Assembly: GCF_010686705.1 (NCBI RefSeq)
Contig: NZ_JAAGWY010000001.1
Coordinates: 1,116,001 to 1,180,000, forward strand
Origin: Leifsonia tongyongensis
GTDB taxonomy: Bacteria; Actinomycetota; Actinomycetes; Actinomycetales; Microbacteriaceae
Reading direction: 5' to 3'
Length of the DNA stretch: 64,000 bases
The notes under the pieces are model-generated. The model did no database searches and was not told the origin of the DNA. It saw only the letters and a list, made by a program, of their open reading frames with translations. Both the position numbers and the translations under genes were made by a program. Every line of letters begins with the position of its first letter. The stretch's first letter is position 1. Shown here piece by piece: positions 1 to 9,267 of the stretch.

Positions 1-992
1 TCGAGGCGTTCGGCGATGGCGGCAGACGCCGCGCGAGATCGGAGAAGATGCTCGGCACCGAAGATCTCAGGAGTCTCACCGAGGATCACACGTCCGCCCG
101 CGGCGACGAGCATGTCCGCTGCCACTCCGAGAGTGGGGTTCGCGGTGAGGCCGGAGTAGGCGTCGCTGCCGCCGCACTGCAGACCGAGGGTGAGTTCCGC
201 GATCGGAATGGGTTCACGGCTGAGCTCTGCGAGTTGCTCGACCATCGCACCGATCTGCCTTACACCCTCGGCGACGGTCGCTGCGGTTCCGCCCAGCTGC
301 TGGATCGTCAGGCGCGTGACGCCGGGTAGCTCGGTCGGCAGGAAGTTCTCCGGCTGGTTCACTTCGCAGCCCAGGCTCACCACAAGCACGCCGGCGAAGT
401 TGGGGTGGGTCGCATAACCGTGGAGGGTGCGGCGCAGGACGTCGTCCCCCTGGGTGTGCTCGGCGAGTGCGCACCCTTGGTCGTGCGGAAGGGGCACGAT
501 TCCGTCGAGCCCGGGGGCGCCCGCGTACGCAGCGCTCGCCGCCTGCGCGATCAGCTTGCTGACCGTCGACGAGCAGTTCACAGTCGGGACGATGCCGAGG
601 TAGTTGCGGGTCGCCGCCCGGCCGTCGCTGCGTCGGTAGCCGTCGAAGGAGCGCATGCTCAGATCCGTCGCGCTTTCGAATCGGGCGCCGGACCCGGTCG
701 TCGATCCGCCGCGAGTCGAGAGGTCGAGGAGGCCAACGTTGTGCACATGCACATGGGCGCCGGACTCGATCGGCTCAGTCGCCTCGCCGATGACCTGACC
801 GTACTTCACGACGACGTCGCCGGCTGCGATGGGTCGAAGCGAGACCTTGTGGGCGGAGGGGATGTCCGTGGTCGCGACGACGGCGGAGTCCCCGGCGTCG
901 AGGACGTCGCCTATCGCGACGTCTGCCATGACGATGCCGACATTGTCGGTGGCCGGGCGGGCGACGATCAGAGGAACAGTCTGTGAGGACAT
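1..992 (-). CDS. uxaA: UxaA-family altronate/galactarate dehydratase, 3' end outside window
   Basis: Predicted sugar-acid dehydratase that removes water from D-altronate (or galactarate), giving a 2-keto-3-deoxy acid in hexuronate catabolism; cytosolic. I translated the reverse strand from the ATG at 990-992 and got 330 residues without a stop, running off the left edge. Residues about 12-100 form a SAF domain (GAHVHVHN at 79-86). The catalytic part follows with GYRRSDGR (118-125), HDQGC (170-174), LGCE (208-211) and QCGGSD (272-277), all typical of UxaA/GarD proteins of roughly 500 residues, so about a third is missing. It faces away from the sugar operon at 1276 and shares the intergenic region with it. 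UxaA and GarD cannot be told apart here; UxaA is preferred because a ManD-type gene lies at the other end of the window. Confidence 0.8.
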   Translation of the reverse strand, partial: MSSQTVPLIVARPATDNVGIVMADVAIGDVLDAGDSAVVATTDIPSAHKVSLRPIAAGDVVVKYGQVIGEATEPIESGAHVHVHNVGLLDLSTRGGSTTGSGARFESATDLSMRSFDGYRRSDGRAATRNYLGIVPTVNCSSTVSKLIAQAASAAYAGAPGLDGIVPLPHDQGCALAEHTQGDDVLRRTLHGYATHPNFAGVLVVSLGCEVNQPENFLPTELPGVTRLTIQQLGGTAATVAEGVRQIGAMVEQLAELSREPIPIAELTLGLQCGGSDAYSGLTANPTLGVAADMLVAAGGRVILGETPEIFGAEHLLRSRAASAAIAERL

Positions 993-1059
993 GGTGATCT
1001 CGGATTCCGGTTCGGGGCTGCTTCGACTCAGGCTAAGAGAGGTGGCAGCAGAGCGTAAC

Positions 1060-1087
1060 GACGAATATCGAATAGCGATGATTCGTC
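1060..1087. promoter_or_regulatory. Inverted repeat, candidate operator between uxaA-like gene and sugar operon
   Basis: GACGAAT (1060-1066) and ATTCGTC (1081-1087) form a perfect 7-bp inverted repeat with a 14-bp spacer, about two helical turns centre to centre. It lies upstream of both divergent genes. No regulator gene is linked, so the binding protein is unknown. Confidence 0.35.
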
Positions 1088-1168
1088 TTTCGACTACAAA
1101 TCGCTCAGGTTACTTAATACAGTGAATCACGAGGGCGATCCGTTTGGGCGCACTACGGGGTCTATTAC

Positions 1169-1198
1169 TTGACACGAAAATATAAGTCGGGTTACTCT
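1169..1198 (+). promoter_or_regulatory. Candidate promoter of the first sugar operon
   Basis: A consensus TTGACA (1169-1174) lies about 100 bp before the permease start. TACTCT (1193-1198) at 18-bp spacing is a weak -10; TATAAG (1181-1186) is a better -10 hexamer but too close to this -35. The region is AT-rich compared with its surroundings. The rest of the 993-1275 gap shows nothing else. Confidence 0.35.
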
Positions 1199-1275
1199 CT
1201 GGTCACCGCCTCGGGTAGATCCCGAGTGGTCAGCCGCATCCACACCCGGCGCGCACGTTCGAAGGAGAGCACATC

Positions 1276-2214
1276 GTGGTTATGACAGCTGCGAAACCGT
1301 TAGCGCCACCGCGTCGGAGCAGCCGCCAGATCAGGCGGAACCCCTCGCATCGCGGGGACTGGCGGCTCGCGCTGATCCTGATCCTTCCCGCGTCGCTAGG
1401 CTTCCTCGTGTTCGCCCTCTACCCGCTCATCCGGGGCATCTATCTCAGCTTCACCGACTTCCACATCCTGACCCCTCCGGTCTGGTCCGGCATCGCGAAC
1501 TACCAGCAGCTCCTCTCCGATGGAGTCTTCTGGAATTCACTGGGAGTGACCGTCTACTTCGTCGCGCTCTCCGTGATCTTCGGGCTGGCGATCTCGCTGG
1601 TCACCGCGGTCATCCTGCATCGCCTCACGAAGTCGAACCTGATCCGCGGGCTGGTCCTTCTTCCCTTCCTCATCTCAGGAGTGGTCGCCGCCCTGGTCTG
1701 GCAGTGGATGCTCGACCCCGGCCTCGGCATCGTCAACGCCGTCATCAAAGCGCTGACCGGTCACACCATCCTGTTCCTCGGATCGTCGGAGTGGGTCATC
1801 CCGAGCCTGGCGTTCATCGGAATCTGGAAGGCCATGGGCTACAACGCGATCCTGATCTTCGCGGGGTTGCAGACCATCCCTGGCGAGATCTATGAGGCGG
1901 GCCGCATCGATGGTGCCGGCGAGATCCGGATGTTCACGCGGCTCACCCTGCCACTCCTGCGGCCGATCATGGCGATGGTGATCATCCTCACCGTGATCAG
2001 CTCCTTCCAGGTGTTCGACTTGGTTGCCGTGACGAGCAAGGGAGGACCGGCGAACTCCTCGAACGTGCTGCCCCTCTACATCTATGAGAAGGGATTCTCC
2101 GAATTCGACTTCGGATACGCGTTGACCATGTCGATGGCTCTCTTCGTGATGCTTCTGCTAATCACCTTCTTCCAGATGCGCCTGCTTCGGGCCAATGAGA
2201 CCGACACGAACTGA
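1276..2214 (+). CDS. Carbohydrate ABC transporter permease (MalF/UgpA type)
   Basis: Inner-membrane subunit of a CUT1-type sugar importer. The 312-residue protein has a basic N-terminus, a first membrane segment at about 35-58 and further helices, and carries the MetI-like permease EAA loop (EIYEAGRIDGAGEIRMF, about 205-221) that contacts the ATPase. The GTG at 1276 is preferred because GGAG at 1264-1267 is well spaced; ATG at 1282 is an alternative. It is the first gene of the operon and is followed by the second permease, the binding protein and two glycosidases. No ATP-binding subunit is present in the cluster; actinobacterial CUT1 importers commonly share an MsmK-type ATPase encoded elsewhere. 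Substrate is probably an alpha-galactoside and/or fucose-bearing oligosaccharide, inferred from the neighbours. Confidence 0.9.
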   Translation: MVMTAAKPLAPPRRSSRQIRRNPSHRGDWRLALILILPASLGFLVFALYPLIRGIYLSFTDFHILTPPVWSGIANYQQLLSDGVFWNSLGVTVYFVALSVIFGLAISLVTAVILHRLTKSNLIRGLVLLPFLISGVVAALVWQWMLDPGLGIVNAVIKALTGHTILFLGSSEWVIPSLAFIGIWKAMGYNAILIFAGLQTIPGEIYEAGRIDGAGEIRMFTRLTLPLLRPIMAMVIILTVISSFQVFDLVAVTSKGGPANSSNVLPLYIYEKGFSEFDFGYALTMSMALFVMLLLITFFQMRLLRANETDTN

Positions 2215-2221
2215 GACATCG

Positions 2222-3163
2222 ATGACAAGCACACTTCTTTCCAAATCGCAGCCAGCGGTGAGTACTCAGAGCCGGGTGCGCACTCGTCGCCGGTTCCCGA
2301 TCGGCAAGACGATCGCGTGGATATATCTGGGTGGGTTCCTGGCGCTCACCCTGTTTCCGTTCTACTGGATCCTGCGCACAGCGCTCTCTAACAACTACGC
2401 GCTGATCTCGAACCCGACCTCGCTCCTTCCCGTGGGCTTCACGTTCGGCCCGTTCCTGCGGGTTCTCGGCCTCGCGACGCCCGCGCAGGCGATCGCGGAG
2501 GGCGGCTCCGGCGCATCCATCGATCTCGGACTGTTCGTCAGGAACTCGCTGATCTACGCGACCACCCTCACCGTTCTCGTTGTGTTCTGTTCTCTGCTCG
2601 CGGCGTACGCGTTCGCCCGACTTCAGTGGCGAGGAAGGAACGTGGTCTTCTCAATCTTCCTCGCGGCGCTGATGATCCCCGGAATCATGACGCTTTTGCC
2701 CAACTTCGTCTTGGTTCACGATCTTGGACTGACGAACACCTTTGCCGGCCTGATCCTTCCAGGTGCCCTGTTCTCGGCGTTCTGCATCTTCTTCCTGCGA
2801 CAGTTCATGCTCGGGCTGAGCAGTGAGATCGAAGAAGCAGCGCTGATCGACGGGCTCGGACCGTTCAAGATGCTGTTCCGTATCACGGTACCGATGAGCA
2901 CAGGCCCCATCATGACCCTCTCCCTCCTGACTTTCATCAGCGCCTGGAACGAATACTTCTGGCCTCTGCTCATCGCGAACGATCCGAGCGTGCGACCCTT
3001 GACCGTCGCGCTAGGTGTGTTCCAGCAGGCGTCACCGCAGACTCAGCCCGACTACGCCGGACTGATGGCCGCCGCGCTGGTGGCCGCACTGCCGATGCTC
3101 GTGCTCTTCATGATCTTCGGCAAACGAATCGTCAACTCGATTGGCTTCACCGGAATCAAATAA
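2222..3163 (+). CDS. Carbohydrate ABC transporter permease (MalG/UgpE type)
   Basis: Second membrane subunit of the same importer. About 313 residues from the ATG at 2222; an in-frame start at 2195 would overlap the previous gene and adds no conserved sequence, so 2222 is preferred. A hydrophobic helix at about 34-56 is followed by MetI-type membrane segments and the EAA loop (EIEEAALIDGLGPFKMLF, about 202-219). C-terminal residues GKRIVNSIGFTGIK are typical of MalG-like proteins. It lies 7 bp after the first permease and is almost certainly cotranslated. The two subunits form a heterodimer served by the lipoprotein at 3295. Confidence 0.9.
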   Translation: MTSTLLSKSQPAVSTQSRVRTRRRFPIGKTIAWIYLGGFLALTLFPFYWILRTALSNNYALISNPTSLLPVGFTFGPFLRVLGLATPAQAIAEGGSGASIDLGLFVRNSLIYATTLTVLVVFCSLLAAYAFARLQWRGRNVVFSIFLAALMIPGIMTLLPNFVLVHDLGLTNTFAGLILPGALFSAFCIFFLRQFMLGLSSEIEEAALIDGLGPFKMLFRITVPMSTGPIMTLSLLTFISAWNEYFWPLLIANDPSVRPLTVALGVFQQASPQTQPDYAGLMAAALVAALPMLVLFMIFGKRIVNSIGFTGIK

Positions 3164-3230
3164 ACCCTCCGCGCTCCCCGCATCCGCTCGCTGACCGGTG
3201 GGTGGGGTGGTCGAGTGCGCCCGAAAGCCG

Positions 3231-3248
3231 GGTGGCGCGAAAGCCACC
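3231..3248 (+). other. Intercistronic hairpin before the binding-protein gene
   Basis: GGTGGC (3231-3236), loop GCGAAA, GCCACC (3243-3248): a perfect 6-bp stem that extends to about nine pairs with one mismatch. It has no U-run, so it is more likely an mRNA processing or stability element than a terminator. Confidence 0.4.
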
Positions 3249-3294
3249 GGGAGCACCGCAATCCGAATCCCTAGAATCTAGAAAGAGGCACATT

Positions 3295-4638
3295 GTGAGA
3301 CTCAAGAAACTTGCCCCCATCGCTGTGGGCGCCGCAATGCTCATGGCGCTGGCCGGCTGCACCGCCGGCGGGGGCTCCGGCGACAAAGTCACCGTCAACT
3401 GGTGGACCTGGGATCCCAACCAGGGCGCGGCGTACGCGACCTGCATCCCCGCGTTCGAGAAGGCCAACCCGAACATCACTGTCAAGATCTCGCAGTACCA
3501 GGTCAGCGACTACTTCACGAAGCTGACCGCCGGATTCGTCTCCGGTGACGCTCCGGACGCGTTCATGAACAGCGTGACCTTCCTGCAGTCCTACGCCAGC
3601 CAGGGACAGCTGCTCGCTCTCGATGACAAGATCAAGCAGGACAACATCGACATGAGCCAGTACGCCATCGGCGCGAGCGCATGGAAGTACACCGACGGCA
3701 AGCAGTACGCCCTTCCGATGGACTGGGCGACCGGTGTCCTCTACTTCAACACCGACGTCCTCGAAAAGGCCGGCTATACCGCTGACGATGTGCAGAAGCT
3801 GACCTACAACCCCGAAGACGGCGGCACGTTCGTCAAGATGATCAAGCACCTCACCGTCGACACGAAGGGCGTGCGCGGCGACCAGCCGGGCTTCGATTCG
3901 AAGAACATCGCAACCTACGGCATGAGCAACCTCGAGTCCACCGGAGATCCCTTCGGCCAGAACGCGTGGGGCTGGATACTGCCGAACGACGGCATCAACA
4001 TCCCCGACAAGAACCAGTGGGCGACCGTATTCAACTACGCCGATCCCAAGGTCGTGCAGGGCGTCAAAGGCATTCGCCAGCTCGCGAATGACGGATACAC
4101 CCCGCAGCTGAACCAGTTCACCACCGCGAACAACGAACAGCTCGCGGCGGGCAAGGTTGCGATCACGCTCGGCGGCACCTGGGAGGCCAGCACCTACGCA
4201 GCCCTGAAGGACGCGAAGATCGGGATCGCTCCGATGCCCGCCGGTACCGACGGCAAGCACCACGCGATGTCGAACTCAAACGGCAATAACATCTGGGCCG
4301 GTGGCAAGCACATTGACCAGACCTGGAAGTGGGTCTCCTACCAGGAGAGCGAAGCCTGCCAGACGAAGGCAGCGCTCTACAACGCGTCGTTCTTCCCGTC
4401 GATTGGCAAGTCGATGGATGCTCTCACCGCGCAGCAGAGGGCGAAGCAGCCTGACTTCCACGTGTTCTCCGACTACGTGAAGAACGATGAGCTCTTCCCG
4501 AGCCCGGTCTACAACAACGGTGCAGCCCTCACCAACGCGATGGTGCCGCAGTTCGAGTCGTACTTCACGAACAAGAGCGACGAGAGCATCTTCCCGAAGA
4601 TGCAGGAGCAGAGCAAAGCACTGCTCGCCAAGAAGTAG
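3295..4638 (+). CDS. Extracellular sugar-binding lipoprotein of ABC importer
   Basis: Cluster-B/D solute-binding protein that captures oligosaccharide outside the membrane and delivers it to the two permeases. The GTG at 3295 follows GAAAGAGG (3281-3288) and gives a proper lipoprotein signal: basic MRLKK, a hydrophobic stretch, and lipobox LAGC with Cys22 as the lipidated residue. The longer upstream frame from 3202 lacks a signal and is rejected. The mature domain has the bilobal binding-protein pattern (WWTWDPN at about 35-41, YALPMDWATGVLYFN near 136-150). About 447 residues, normal for the family. Hairpins lie on both sides of the gene (3231 and 4650), suggesting that its mRNA segment is protected for higher expression than the permeases. 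Confidence 0.92.
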   Translation: MRLKKLAPIAVGAAMLMALAGCTAGGGSGDKVTVNWWTWDPNQGAAYATCIPAFEKANPNITVKISQYQVSDYFTKLTAGFVSGDAPDAFMNSVTFLQSYASQGQLLALDDKIKQDNIDMSQYAIGASAWKYTDGKQYALPMDWATGVLYFNTDVLEKAGYTADDVQKLTYNPEDGGTFVKMIKHLTVDTKGVRGDQPGFDSKNIATYGMSNLESTGDPFGQNAWGWILPNDGINIPDKNQWATVFNYADPKVVQGVKGIRQLANDGYTPQLNQFTTANNEQLAAGKVAITLGGTWEASTYAALKDAKIGIAPMPAGTDGKHHAMSNSNGNNIWAGGKHIDQTWKWVSYQESEACQTKAALYNASFFPSIGKSMDALTAQQRAKQPDFHVFSDYVKNDELFPSPVYNNGAALTNAMVPQFESYFTNKSDESIFPKMQEQSKALLAKK

Positions 4639-4649
4639 TCGTCACACAT

Positions 4650-4687
4650 CTGCGACCGCGCGACACAGAGGCGTCGCGCGGTCGCAG
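4650..4687 (+). other. Strong hairpin directly after the binding-protein gene
   Basis: A perfect 15-bp stem (4650-4664 paired with 4673-4687, 8-nt loop), starting 11 bp after the stop codon. There is no U-run and the glycosidase gene follows only 33 bp later on the same strand. Best read as a 3' stabiliser or partial attenuator that separates high binding-protein expression from downstream genes. Confidence 0.6.
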
Positions 4688-4720
4688 GCCGTCGCACATC
4701 CACCACGTCTGTAGAGGACA

Positions 4721-6907
4721 ATGAACACCCAAACCCTCACCTCCGAGATCGTCGCCCTCCGTGGCGGTGCCGTCAGCCTGCTCGTGGAGCTGTGCCGACC
4801 GGTGCCGCACGTGCTTCACTGGGGCGCCGACCTCGGAGTACTCACGGCGCGCGACATCGAAGCGCTCCGTGCGAGCTCGACCGCTTCGTCGACGCACAAT
4901 TCGACCGAGGACCCGAGAACGCTCACCGTCCTTCCCACCGAGGCGGACGCCTGGTCGGGCACTCCCGGGATCGAGGGAGCTGTTCGCGACGGCTCCCCGT
5001 ACGCGCGGTTCGCGCTCACCGGCCATCACATGGACGTCGAGACGAACACCCTGGCGATAGAGCTGGCAGATGAGCGAACCGGGCTGGCGGCGACCGTCGC
5101 GTACAAGCTCGACGCGTACGGAATCCTTGCTGTGGACATCGCGCTGGGACTCGAGGACGGCGTCGACCGGCCGATCGTCTACGACCTGGCAGCGGTCACC
5201 GCACTAATGCCTCTTCCGGAGCGGGCAACGGAGTATCTCGATTTCACCGGCAAGTGGTCGCGTGAACGCAGCCCGCAACGCGGGCCGATCACAGCCGGCA
5301 CCCACCTGCGGGAGAGCAGGCGCGGCCGACCGTCCCTTGATTCCCCGTACATCCTGATGGCGGGATCGGCAGGCTTCACGTTCAGGACAGGCGAGGTGTG
5401 GGCGGTACACGCCGGCTGGAGCGGCAATCAGCGGTACCTGGTCGAGCAGCTTCCCGAAGGTGCCGGCGCGAATCGTTCCGTGCTCGGTGCCGGAGAGTTG
5501 TTGCTCCCGGGCGAGATCTCACTCCGGCCGGGCGGCACCTACCAGGCGCCGACCGTCTACTTCACCTGGTCCGGCACCGGCATGGATGGCGTCTCCGACG
5601 CGTTCCACGGGCACCTCCGAAGCCGCCCTAGCCACCCGCGCAGCCCACGTCCGCTCACCCTCAACACTTGGGAGGCGGTGTACTTCGACCACGACATCGA
5701 CGCTTTGAAACGGTTGGTCGCCTCCGCGGCGCGCGTCGGCGTGGAACGGCTCGTGCTCGATGACGGCTGGTTCACTGGCCGGCGCGACGCCACCAACGGG
5801 CTCGGCGACTGGTCCGTCGACGACAAGGTGTGGCCGGCCGGCCTCTGGCCACTGGTGAACACGGTACGCGAGGCCGGAATGCAATTCGGCCTCTGGTTCG
5901 AGCCGGAGATGGTGAACCTCGGCTCCCAGCTGGCGGAGCAGCATCCCGACTGGATCCTCGCCCCGAGCGAGGGGACGGGTCCGTCGATCCGTCACCAGTT
6001 CGTTCTCAACCTCGCCAATGAGGAAGCCTGGCTGCACGTCCTCGACCGCATCGACGCGATCGTCACCGAATATCGGATCGACTACATCAAGTGGGACCAC
6101 AACCGGGAACTGCACGAGGCTGCGCTTCGCGGGTTGAACGACCGCGCGGGAGTGCACGCACAAACCGAGGCCCTGTATCGGATGATCGATGAGCTCAAGC
6201 TCCGGCATCCCGGACTCGAGATCGAGTCCTGCGCCAGCGGTGGCGGACGCATCGACCTCGGAATCCTCCAGCGAACCGACCGGGTGTGGGTATCCGACTG
6301 CAACGATCCGGTCGAACGCCAGAACATCCAGCGCTGGACGTCGCAGCTCATCCCACCCGAACTCATGGGCAACCACGTCGGGGCGGGCGAGGCCCACACG
6401 ACCCATCGGGTCACGTCCCTCTCGTTCCGGCTGGCGACGGCGCTCTTCGGCCATGCCGGCATCGAGCTCGATATGACGCGGATCCCCGACTCCGAGGTGC
6501 AGACGATCGCGCGGTGGGCGGACCTCTACAAGGAACTTCGCGGCCTGCTGCACAACGGCCGCACTGTCCGCGCCGACGTGGCAGACGAAGCCGTCATCTT
6601 CAACGGGGTCGTCGCGCACGACCAGTCCGAGGCCCTCTACGCGTGGACCCGGCTCGCGACGTCGGCGCCGATCCAGTCGGGACGAGTCCGGTTCCCCGGG
6701 CTCTCGACCGACCGGCACTATCGGATCCAGGTGCGAACGGAGATCGGTGCCACGTCCATCCACGAGACGCCACCGGCGTGGCTGGAGACGGCCAAGACCG
6801 AGGGATTCTGCGTGAGCGGGGCCATCCTCGCAGGAGCCGGCCTGCCCATGCCGACCCTCGATCCGCAGCAGTCGCTCCTCTTCCACCTCACGAGCACCAG
6901 CGAATAG
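4721..6907 (+). CDS. Alpha-galactosidase, glycoside hydrolase family GH36
   Basis: Retaining exo-alpha-galactosidase expected to release galactose from raffinose-type sugars or galactomannan oligosaccharides; no signal peptide, so it acts in the cytosol after import. At 728 residues it matches bacterial GH36 length: N-terminal beta-sandwich, (beta/alpha)8 barrel, C-terminal beta domain. The barrel carries LVLDDGWF (about 344-351), YIKWDHNRE with the likely nucleophile Asp459, ESCASGGGRIDLG, and WVSDCNDPVERQ with the likely acid/base Asp526. The start ATG is preceded by AGAGGAC. It lies inside the sugar operon between the binding protein and the GH95 gene. A second GH36 lies at 21227 and differs clearly in sequence, so the two may handle different linkages. 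Confidence 0.93.
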   Translation: MNTQTLTSEIVALRGGAVSLLVELCRPVPHVLHWGADLGVLTARDIEALRASSTASSTHNSTEDPRTLTVLPTEADAWSGTPGIEGAVRDGSPYARFALTGHHMDVETNTLAIELADERTGLAATVAYKLDAYGILAVDIALGLEDGVDRPIVYDLAAVTALMPLPERATEYLDFTGKWSRERSPQRGPITAGTHLRESRRGRPSLDSPYILMAGSAGFTFRTGEVWAVHAGWSGNQRYLVEQLPEGAGANRSVLGAGELLLPGEISLRPGGTYQAPTVYFTWSGTGMDGVSDAFHGHLRSRPSHPRSPRPLTLNTWEAVYFDHDIDALKRLVASAARVGVERLVLDDGWFTGRRDATNGLGDWSVDDKVWPAGLWPLVNTVREAGMQFGLWFEPEMVNLGSQLAEQHPDWILAPSEGTGPSIRHQFVLNLANEEAWLHVLDRIDAIVTEYRIDYIKWDHNRELHEAALRGLNDRAGVHAQTEALYRMIDELKLRHPGLEIESCASGGGRIDLGILQRTDRVWVSDCNDPVERQNIQRWTSQLIPPELMGNHVGAGEAHTTHRVTSLSFRLATALFGHAGIELDMTRIPDSEVQTIARWADLYKELRGLLHNGRTVRADVADEAVIFNGVVAHDQSEALYAWTRLATSAPIQSGRVRFPGLSTDRHYRIQVRTEIGATSIHETPPAWLETAKTEGFCVSGAILAGAGLPMPTLDPQQSLLFHLTSTSE

Positions 6908-6921
6908 CAAGGACCCCAGCA

Positions 6922-9267
6922 ATGCTCATCAGCTCCAGCTCCCGAGACTTCGACGATCGGGTCGAGCCCGCCGGCGTGCTCCGGTACACCAGTCCTGCCA
7001 CGCGGTGGTTCGAAGCGCTTCCGATCGGCAACGGACGACTCAGTGGGATGGTCTACGGAGGCACCGACGCCGAGACGATCGGGCTCTCCGAGTCCACCGC
7101 ATGGTCGGGAGCGCCGTCGGAGAACGACGTGAACCCGGCGGCTCGCGAGAATCTCGCACGCATCAGGGAGTTGCTGTTCGCAGGCGACTACGCCGCCGCC
7201 CAGGAACTGTCGCGCGAAAGCTTGCTGGGCCGCCCACGCTCCTTCGGCACGAACCTCCCGCTGCCCGAGGTCGTCCTCCGGTTCGAGAATCACGGCTCCG
7301 AGACCGGCTACGAACGGACGCTCGACCTCGACACTGCCACCGTCAAGACCGACTACGTGCGCGACGGGATCCGGTTTCAGCGTGAAGCGATCGCATCCAA
7401 CCCTCACGGACTCATCGCCGTTCGGCTGACCGCCTCCGCCCCCGCTTGCCTGTCGTTCGATCTCGCCGTCCGGTCCGGGGTCATCCCCGGTCGGATCTCC
7501 GCCGCCGACGCCACGGTCACCTTCGACGGGCACGCCTACGAGACGATGCACAGCAACGGGCGGGAAGGCGTGGCCGTGTTGATCCGGGCCCGCGTGATCG
7601 CAGAAGGCGGCAAAGTCGAGACAGTCGGCGACGGCGTTCGCGTGAAGGGCGCAGACGCGGCGACGATCTTCATCGCGGTCGGAACCGACTGGATGGGCGC
7701 CGATCCTTCGTCGACGGTGTCGCAACTGCTCGACCGCGCGATCGGTGACGGGTATGACGCCGTGCGATCCGCTCACGTGGACGACCACAGGGAGCTGATG
7801 CGACGTTCCTCACTGCGGCTCGGACTGGAGGCCCCAGCGGCCGCTGCCACCCTACCGACGGACGAGCGACACCGGCTCCTCGCTGACGGGGGGATCGACG
7901 ACGAGCTCGTCGCGCTCTACTACCAGTACGGCCGCTACCTCACCATCGCGGGTTCCCGAAAGAATTCCCCGCTGCCGCTCGCTCTGCAGGGCCAGTGGAA
8001 CGACGGTCTGGCCAGCAGCGCATCGTGGACGAACGACTTCCACCTCGACATGAACACCCAGCAGAACTACTGGGCCGCGGAACCCACGGGGCTCGGCGAA
8101 TGTCAGGAACCCTTGTTCAGCCTCATCGAACTGATCGCTCGCACGGGACGCGGGACCGCATCCGAGATGTACAGGGCTCAGGGATGGGTCGCCCACACTG
8201 TCACGAACGCGTGGGGGTACACGGCCCCGGGATCCGGCGAGGGATGGGGGCTCAACGTCACCGGCGGCGCCTGGATTGCCCTGCAATTGTGGGAGCACTT
8301 CGAGTACAACCGCGACCTCGACTTCCTCCGCCACCGCGCCTACCCCGTCTTCCGCGAGGCAGCCCTGTTCTTTCTGACCTATCTCGTGGCCGAGCCACAG
8401 CACGGGTGGCTGGTCGCCGGCCCGTCGGACAGCCCGGAGAACTGGTACACGGCACCGGACGGCACGCGCAGTTCCGTGGCGATGGGCAATACCGTCGACC
8501 GCGTCTTCGCCGAGGCCATCCTCAGGATCTGCCGCGAAGCATCGGAACTCCTCGACGTCGACCGCGACCTGAGGGCGCAAATCGATGCGGTACGGGATCT
8601 TCTTCCCCCCTTTCAAATCGGTCGCCACGGTCAGCTTCAGGAATGGCTCCATGACTACGAGGAGGCCGACCCGGCCCATCGGCACACGTCGCACCTCTGC
8701 GCCCTGTATCCGGAGCGGCAGATCGGGCCACGGACCACGCCTGAACTCGCCCGGGCCGCGGCGGTCACGATCGAACGTCGACGCGCCGCACCGGGCTGGG
8801 AGCAGACCGAGTGGGTCGAGGCAAACTTCACGGTCTACTACGCGCGGCTCCTCGACGGCGATCGAGCGCTCGAGCACCTGACGAGCCTCATCACCGACGC
8901 CAGCGAGACGAACCTCATGTCGTTCTCGGCCGGTGGAGTCGCGGGTGCGGCGCAGAACATCTATTCGTTCGACGGCAACGCCGGGGGAACGGCCGGCATC
9001 GCCGAGATGCTCGTTCAGTCCGACGGAAAAACGATCGAACTGCTTCCCGCACTACCGACGGCATGGCCCGATGGCGAGGTTAGCGGCCTTCGAGCGAAGG
9101 GCGGCTACGAGCTCGCGATCCGGTGGCGGCGCGGACGGCTCGAGAGTGCCCACATCCGGACCATCTCGGCTGCTGCGAGGCCGCGTGTGACGGTCCGTTT
9201 GGCCGACGAGTTCATCGAGCTGGACCTCGGAACCGTGGGTGAAGCAACGATCGGAGTCGAGGCGTAG
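6922..9267 (+). CDS. GH95-family glycoside hydrolase (alpha-L-fucosidase or alpha-L-galactosidase)
   Basis: Inverting exo-enzyme acting on terminal alpha-L-fucose or related L-sugars; no signal peptide, so intracellular. The ATG at 6922 lies 15 bp after the alpha-galactosidase stop with AAGGA upstream; the frame stays open far upstream but that part overlaps GH36. 781 residues, typical for GH95. The N-terminal domain begins near RYTSPATRWFEALPIGNGR. The (alpha/alpha)6 barrel has the DMNTQQNYW motif (376-384), GPSDSPENW with Glu506 in the position of the general acid, HRHTSHLCALYP, and SFDGNAGGTAGIAEM with Asp684. Compared with the B. bifidum enzyme AfcA (from memory), Asn378 and Asp684 are kept, but the first Asn of the N-x-N pair is Asp376. 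The substrate is therefore less certain than the family. Confidence 0.88.
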   Translation: MLISSSSRDFDDRVEPAGVLRYTSPATRWFEALPIGNGRLSGMVYGGTDAETIGLSESTAWSGAPSENDVNPAARENLARIRELLFAGDYAAAQELSRESLLGRPRSFGTNLPLPEVVLRFENHGSETGYERTLDLDTATVKTDYVRDGIRFQREAIASNPHGLIAVRLTASAPACLSFDLAVRSGVIPGRISAADATVTFDGHAYETMHSNGREGVAVLIRARVIAEGGKVETVGDGVRVKGADAATIFIAVGTDWMGADPSSTVSQLLDRAIGDGYDAVRSAHVDDHRELMRRSSLRLGLEAPAAAATLPTDERHRLLADGGIDDELVALYYQYGRYLTIAGSRKNSPLPLALQGQWNDGLASSASWTNDFHLDMNTQQNYWAAEPTGLGECQEPLFSLIELIARTGRGTASEMYRAQGWVAHTVTNAWGYTAPGSGEGWGLNVTGGAWIALQLWEHFEYNRDLDFLRHRAYPVFREAALFFLTYLVAEPQHGWLVAGPSDSPENWYTAPDGTRSSVAMGNTVDRVFAEAILRICREASELLDVDRDLRAQIDAVRDLLPPFQIGRHGQLQEWLHDYEEADPAHRHTSHLCALYPERQIGPRTTPELARAAAVTIERRRAAPGWEQTEWVEANFTVYYARLLDGDRALEHLTSLITDASETNLMSFSAGGVAGAAQNIYSFDGNAGGTAGIAEMLVQSDGKTIELLPALPTAWPDGEVSGLRAKGGYELAIRWRRGRLESAHIRTISAAARPRVTVRLADEFIELDLGTVGEATIGVEA

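Noticed and set aside
5519-6922. Long minus-strand frame opposite the first alpha-galactosidase
   Set aside because: Composition-driven shadow; the GH36 catalytic motifs on the plus strand settle the coding strand.
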